From contig JAJFMS010000261.1 of NCBI GenBank assembly GCA_020696885.1, positions 1 to 5,887 on the forward strand: a stretch of DNA of 5,887 nt, in the 5' to 3' direction. This document shows, piece after piece, positions 3,413 through 5,887 of this stretch (the stretch's first letter is position 1; each line of letters begins with the position of its first letter). The stretch comes from Armatimonadota bacterium (GTDB lineage: Bacteria; Armatimonadota; SYMT01). The notes beneath the pieces are model-generated. The model was given only the letters and a program-made list of their open reading frames with translations, was not told the origin of the DNA and did not search any database. Position numbers and translations under genes: made by a program.

Positions 3413-5887
3413 TCAGGAGTGGACGGCTTGCTTGATCTCGGCTTCGATCTGGCTGACGACCGGATCGCCGAGGGAGCAGGAGAGGACCTTGCTGACGCCC
3501 CGCTCTTCCATGGTCACGCCGTAGAGGGTGTCGGCGCGCTCCATCGTGCCGCGGTTGTGCGTCACCACGATGAACTGCGTGTTGGCGGCGAAGTCCCGGA
3601 GCGCGTCCGCGAACCGGCCGACGTTGCTCTCGTCCAGCGGCGCGTCCACCTCGTCCATCACGCAGAACGGGCTGGGCCGCACCTTCAGCAGCGCGAAGAG
3701 CATCGCAGCCGCCGTGAGCGCGCGCTCGCCGCCGGACAGCAGCAGGAGGTTCTGCTGCCGCTTCCCCGGCGGCTGCACGATGATGTCGATGCCGGTTTCC
3801 AGCACGTCTTCCGGGTCCGTAAGCTTCAGCTCCGTGCTGCCGCCGCCGAAGAGCTTCTTGAACATCTCGTCGAACGCCGCGGCGATCTCCCGGAACGCCT
3901 TCAGGAACGTTTCGCGGCTGGCGAGGTCGATCTCCCGGATCGCTTCCTCTAGCTGCTCCCGGGCCGCGTCCAGGTCCGCGCGCTGGGCGGAGAGAAAGTC
4001 GAACCGCTCTTTCGCCTCTTCATACTGCTCGGGCGCGTCCGGGTTGATGGACCCCAGCGAGCGGATCTGGCGCCGCAGCCGGCCGATCTCGCCCTCGGGG
4101 TCGGAGTAGGAGCTCAGCGTCAGCTCCGCCTCTTCCGGCTTCCACTGCGCCAGGAGCGCTTCGATGTTCACCATCAGCGGCTCTTCGGATTCGTCGGCCT
4201 GGGAGAGCTCCAGGTTGTGCGCGCCTACCGCGGCGTCGATCCACTGGTGCTCGGTGGAGCGGCGCTGGGAGTCTACCGCCGCCAGCTCCACCTCGGCGCG
4301 GTGGCACCGCTCCATCAGCTCCCGTAGGCGTCCGTTCAGGTCGTTGAACCGCGCGCGGTGCTGATCCACCGCAGCCGTGGTCTCCGCCCGGCGCTTCGTG
4401 AGCTCCTGCAGCTCCAGCCGCGCGCCGTCCACCACCGCCTGCGCCTCGGTGACCACCTGCGCCAGCGAGCCAAAGGAGAGCTGCCGCTGCTCGCGCTCGG
4501 CCACCAGCGTGCGCTGCTCGTTGAGGCGGTCCGCGCGCTGGCGGTCCAGGAAGGCGCCGGCTTCCACGGCCCGCCGCGAGGCCGCGATGGCCCCCTGGAG
4601 GCGCTGCTCTTGCTCCGCCAGCCGCACCCGGAGGTCCGCCACCGCCGCTTCCGCCGCCCGGCGCGCCGCTTCCGCACCGCGCGCCGCATCTTGCGCCAGG
4701 CGCACCGCTTCCTCACCCTCGGCCTGCGGCGGCGTGGGGGTAGCGGCAGGTGGGGGAGGCTGGACCAGGGCGGCCAGCTCGGCGCGGGCCTGCTCCAGGG
4801 ACTGGATCGCCGCCGCGTGCTCTCGCTCGGTGCGCAGCCCGTCCTGCCGCAAGCGCTCCACCCGGTGCCGCGCGCGCTCGACGTCCTGGTTGCGGCGGTC
4901 CGCCTCGCGGAGCTGTGCCTGCTGCTCGATCCGGGCCTTCTCGTGCTCCGTCTGCTTCTCTCGCAGGGCGCCCTGCTCGCGGCGGGTGGCGGCCTCCGCG
5001 GCGCGGGCGGCTTCCCGCGCTTCCTCCGCGGCGCTTTCCAGCGCGGGCGCTTCGGACCGCAGCCGCTCCAGCTCCCGCCGGCGAGCAAGGGTGGCCGCCG
5101 CGGCGCCTTCCGCGCCCTGCGTACCGGTGCTCATCGCGCCGCACCGGGAGACCCATTGGCCATCGCGGGAGACCCAGAGGTCGGGGCAGCTCTCGTCGCC
5201 GGCCTCGGCGCGAGACCGCAGGGCAGCCTCCAGGTTGTCTGCCACGTGGACCCGGGAAAGGAGCGTGGCCGCCCACGCGGAGGCCGGCGAGCCGGCGGCT
5301 CCCAACACCTCTCCCAGCGAGCCGGCCAAGGCGGGCGCGGCGAACGCCGGGCTCCCGACCAGCACCAGCGCGGAGCCCTTCTGCCCACGCAGCCACCGCA
5401 GCGCCGCCACAGCGGCTTCCTGCGAATCGCAGAGCAGCGCGTCGCCGTAGACGCCGAGCGCCGCCTCGACCGCCTTCTCCAACCCTTCCGGCGCACCGAG
5501 ACCCTCCACGAGCAGCGACCACTGCCCGCGCACCTGGCCCCGCCGCACGCCGTTGAGGATCAGCCGGGCGCCGGCTCCCGCCCCCTCGCCGCGCTCGCCC
5601 AGCTCCGTGAGGGCCTGGAGGCGCGCCTGGTGGGTGCTCTGCGCACGGGCGGCCGTATCCGCGCGGCCTCGCGCCGCCACCAGCGCCTGCTCGCCGGCGC
5701 GGGAGGCCTGCCGGAGCGCTTCCAGCTCCGCCCCCAGGGTCTGCGACCGGGTCTTCTGCTCGCCCGCGGCCTGGAGGAAGCTCGCGCGCTCCCGCTCGAG
5801 GCGGTCCAGCTCGGCCTCGCCGTCCTCCTGCGCCTCTACCGCCCGCACCTTGGTTTGCTCCAGCGACTTGACGCGGGCTTCCAGGGA
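3413..5887 (-). CDS. smc: Chromosome segregation protein SMC, N-terminus cut by window edge
   Basis: The frame is open from 5887 to the TGA at 3413-3415 and encodes 824 residues. The beginning (roughly 350-400 residues with Walker A and most of the first coiled-coil arm) lies outside, and the first visible residues are already coiled coil. SMC forms a V-shaped homodimer that, with ScpA and ScpB, extrudes DNA loops and helps chromosomes segregate. In visible-fragment numbering: ascending coiled coil 1-104; hinge dimerisation domain about 105-258; descending coiled coil to about 620, rich in Ala, Glu, Arg and Gln; then the C-terminal ABC ATPase head. The head shows LSGGE (717-721), Walker B FCVMDE ending in Asp745 and the catalytic Glu746, and the H-loop His777 in VVTHNRGTM. 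GSINPDAPEQYEEAKERFDFL before the head is typical of bacterial SMC rather than RecN or SbcC. Two oddities are a proline-rich break in the descending arm (377-387) and a divergent glycine motif at the hinge end. alr follows after 2 nt. Confidence 0.96.
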   Translation of the reverse strand, partial: SLEARVKSLEQTKVRAVEAQEDGEAELDRLERERASFLQAAGEQKTRSQTLGAELEALRQASRAGEQALVAARGRADTAARAQSTHQARLQALTELGERGEGAGAGARLILNGVRRGQVRGQWSLLVEGLGAPEGLEKAVEAALGVYGDALLCDSQEAAVAALRWLRGQKGSALVLVGSPAFAAPALAGSLGEVLGAAGSPASAWAATLLSRVHVADNLEAALRSRAEAGDESCPDLWVSRDGQWVSRCGAMSTGTQGAEGAAAATLARRRELERLRSEAPALESAAEEAREAARAAEAATRREQGALREKQTEHEKARIEQQAQLREADRRNQDVERARHRVERLRQDGLRTEREHAAAIQSLEQARAELAALVQPPPPAATPTPPQAEGEEAVRLAQDAARGAEAARRAAEAAVADLRVRLAEQEQRLQGAIAASRRAVEAGAFLDRQRADRLNEQRTLVAEREQRQLSFGSLAQVVTEAQAVVDGARLELQELTKRRAETTAAVDQHRARFNDLNGRLRELMERCHRAEVELAAVDSQRRSTEHQWIDAAVGAHNLELSQADESEEPLMVNIEALLAQWKPEEAELTLSSYSDPEGEIGRLRRQIRSLGSINPDAPEQYEEAKERFDFLSAQRADLDAAREQLEEAIREIDLASRETFLKAFREIAAAFDEMFKKLFGGGSTELKLTDPEDVLETGIDIIVQPPGKRQQNLLLLSGGERALTAAAMLFALLKVRPSPFCVMDEVDAPLDESNVGRFADALRDFAANTQFIVVTHNRGTMERADTLYGVTMEERGVSKVLSCSLGDPVVSQIEAEIKQAVHS

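Noticed and set aside
4377..5450. Long plus-strand open frame (357 codons) opposite smc.
   Set aside because: It is a Ser/Arg/Ala-rich low-complexity translation arising from the GC-rich codon bias of the smc coiled coil on the other strand.

Overview
The window is a GC-rich bacterial stretch in which all four recognisable genes lie on the minus strand and read from high to low coordinates: the 3' two thirds of smc (chromosome-structuring ATPase), alr (alanine racemase), a rhomboid-family intramembrane serine protease, and the 5' two thirds of a DUF5693-family membrane protein that runs off position 1. GC-rich third codon positions and the DUF5693 protein point to a high-GC member of the Armatimonadota or an unusual high-GC Bacillota (Symbiobacterium/Thermaerobacter-like). 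The wording of the SMC head motifs and of the rhomboid N-terminus leans me to Armatimonadota. This is an impression from memory, not a search result.

Layout: smc enters from beyond 5887 and stops at 3413. alr starts only 2 nt after the smc stop with no visible Shine-Dalgarno sequence, so it is probably translated by coupling to smc. A gap of 258 nt (2043-2300) then separates alr from the rhomboid gene. The DUF5693 gene follows the rhomboid stop after 9 or 63 nt, depending on which of two in-frame ATG codons is used. The plus strand shows no convincing gene; its long open frames are antisense shadows of the minus-strand genes.

The most interesting part is the alr-rhomboid gap. It holds a perfect 11-bp and a perfect 10-bp inverted repeat whose arms interleave in pseudoknot order. 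It also holds a bulged hairpin, a small hairpin directly abutting one pseudoknot stem, a 6-bp hairpin that would carry a GAAA tetraloop in minus-strand RNA, and a final hairpin that could place the rhomboid Shine-Dalgarno sequence in its loop. I read this as a candidate structured RNA, either the rhomboid leader or a separate small RNA. I could not match it to a known class.

Functionally the cluster mixes chromosome segregation (SMC), peptidoglycan precursor supply (D-alanine from Alr), membrane proteolysis (rhomboid) and an envelope-associated protein of unknown function (DUF5693, which in other bacteria I recall sitting beside csaB, a cell-wall polymer pyruvylation gene). Apart from smc, the theme is the cell envelope. 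No mobile elements, CRISPR arrays, tRNA/rRNA genes or intrinsic terminators were seen.
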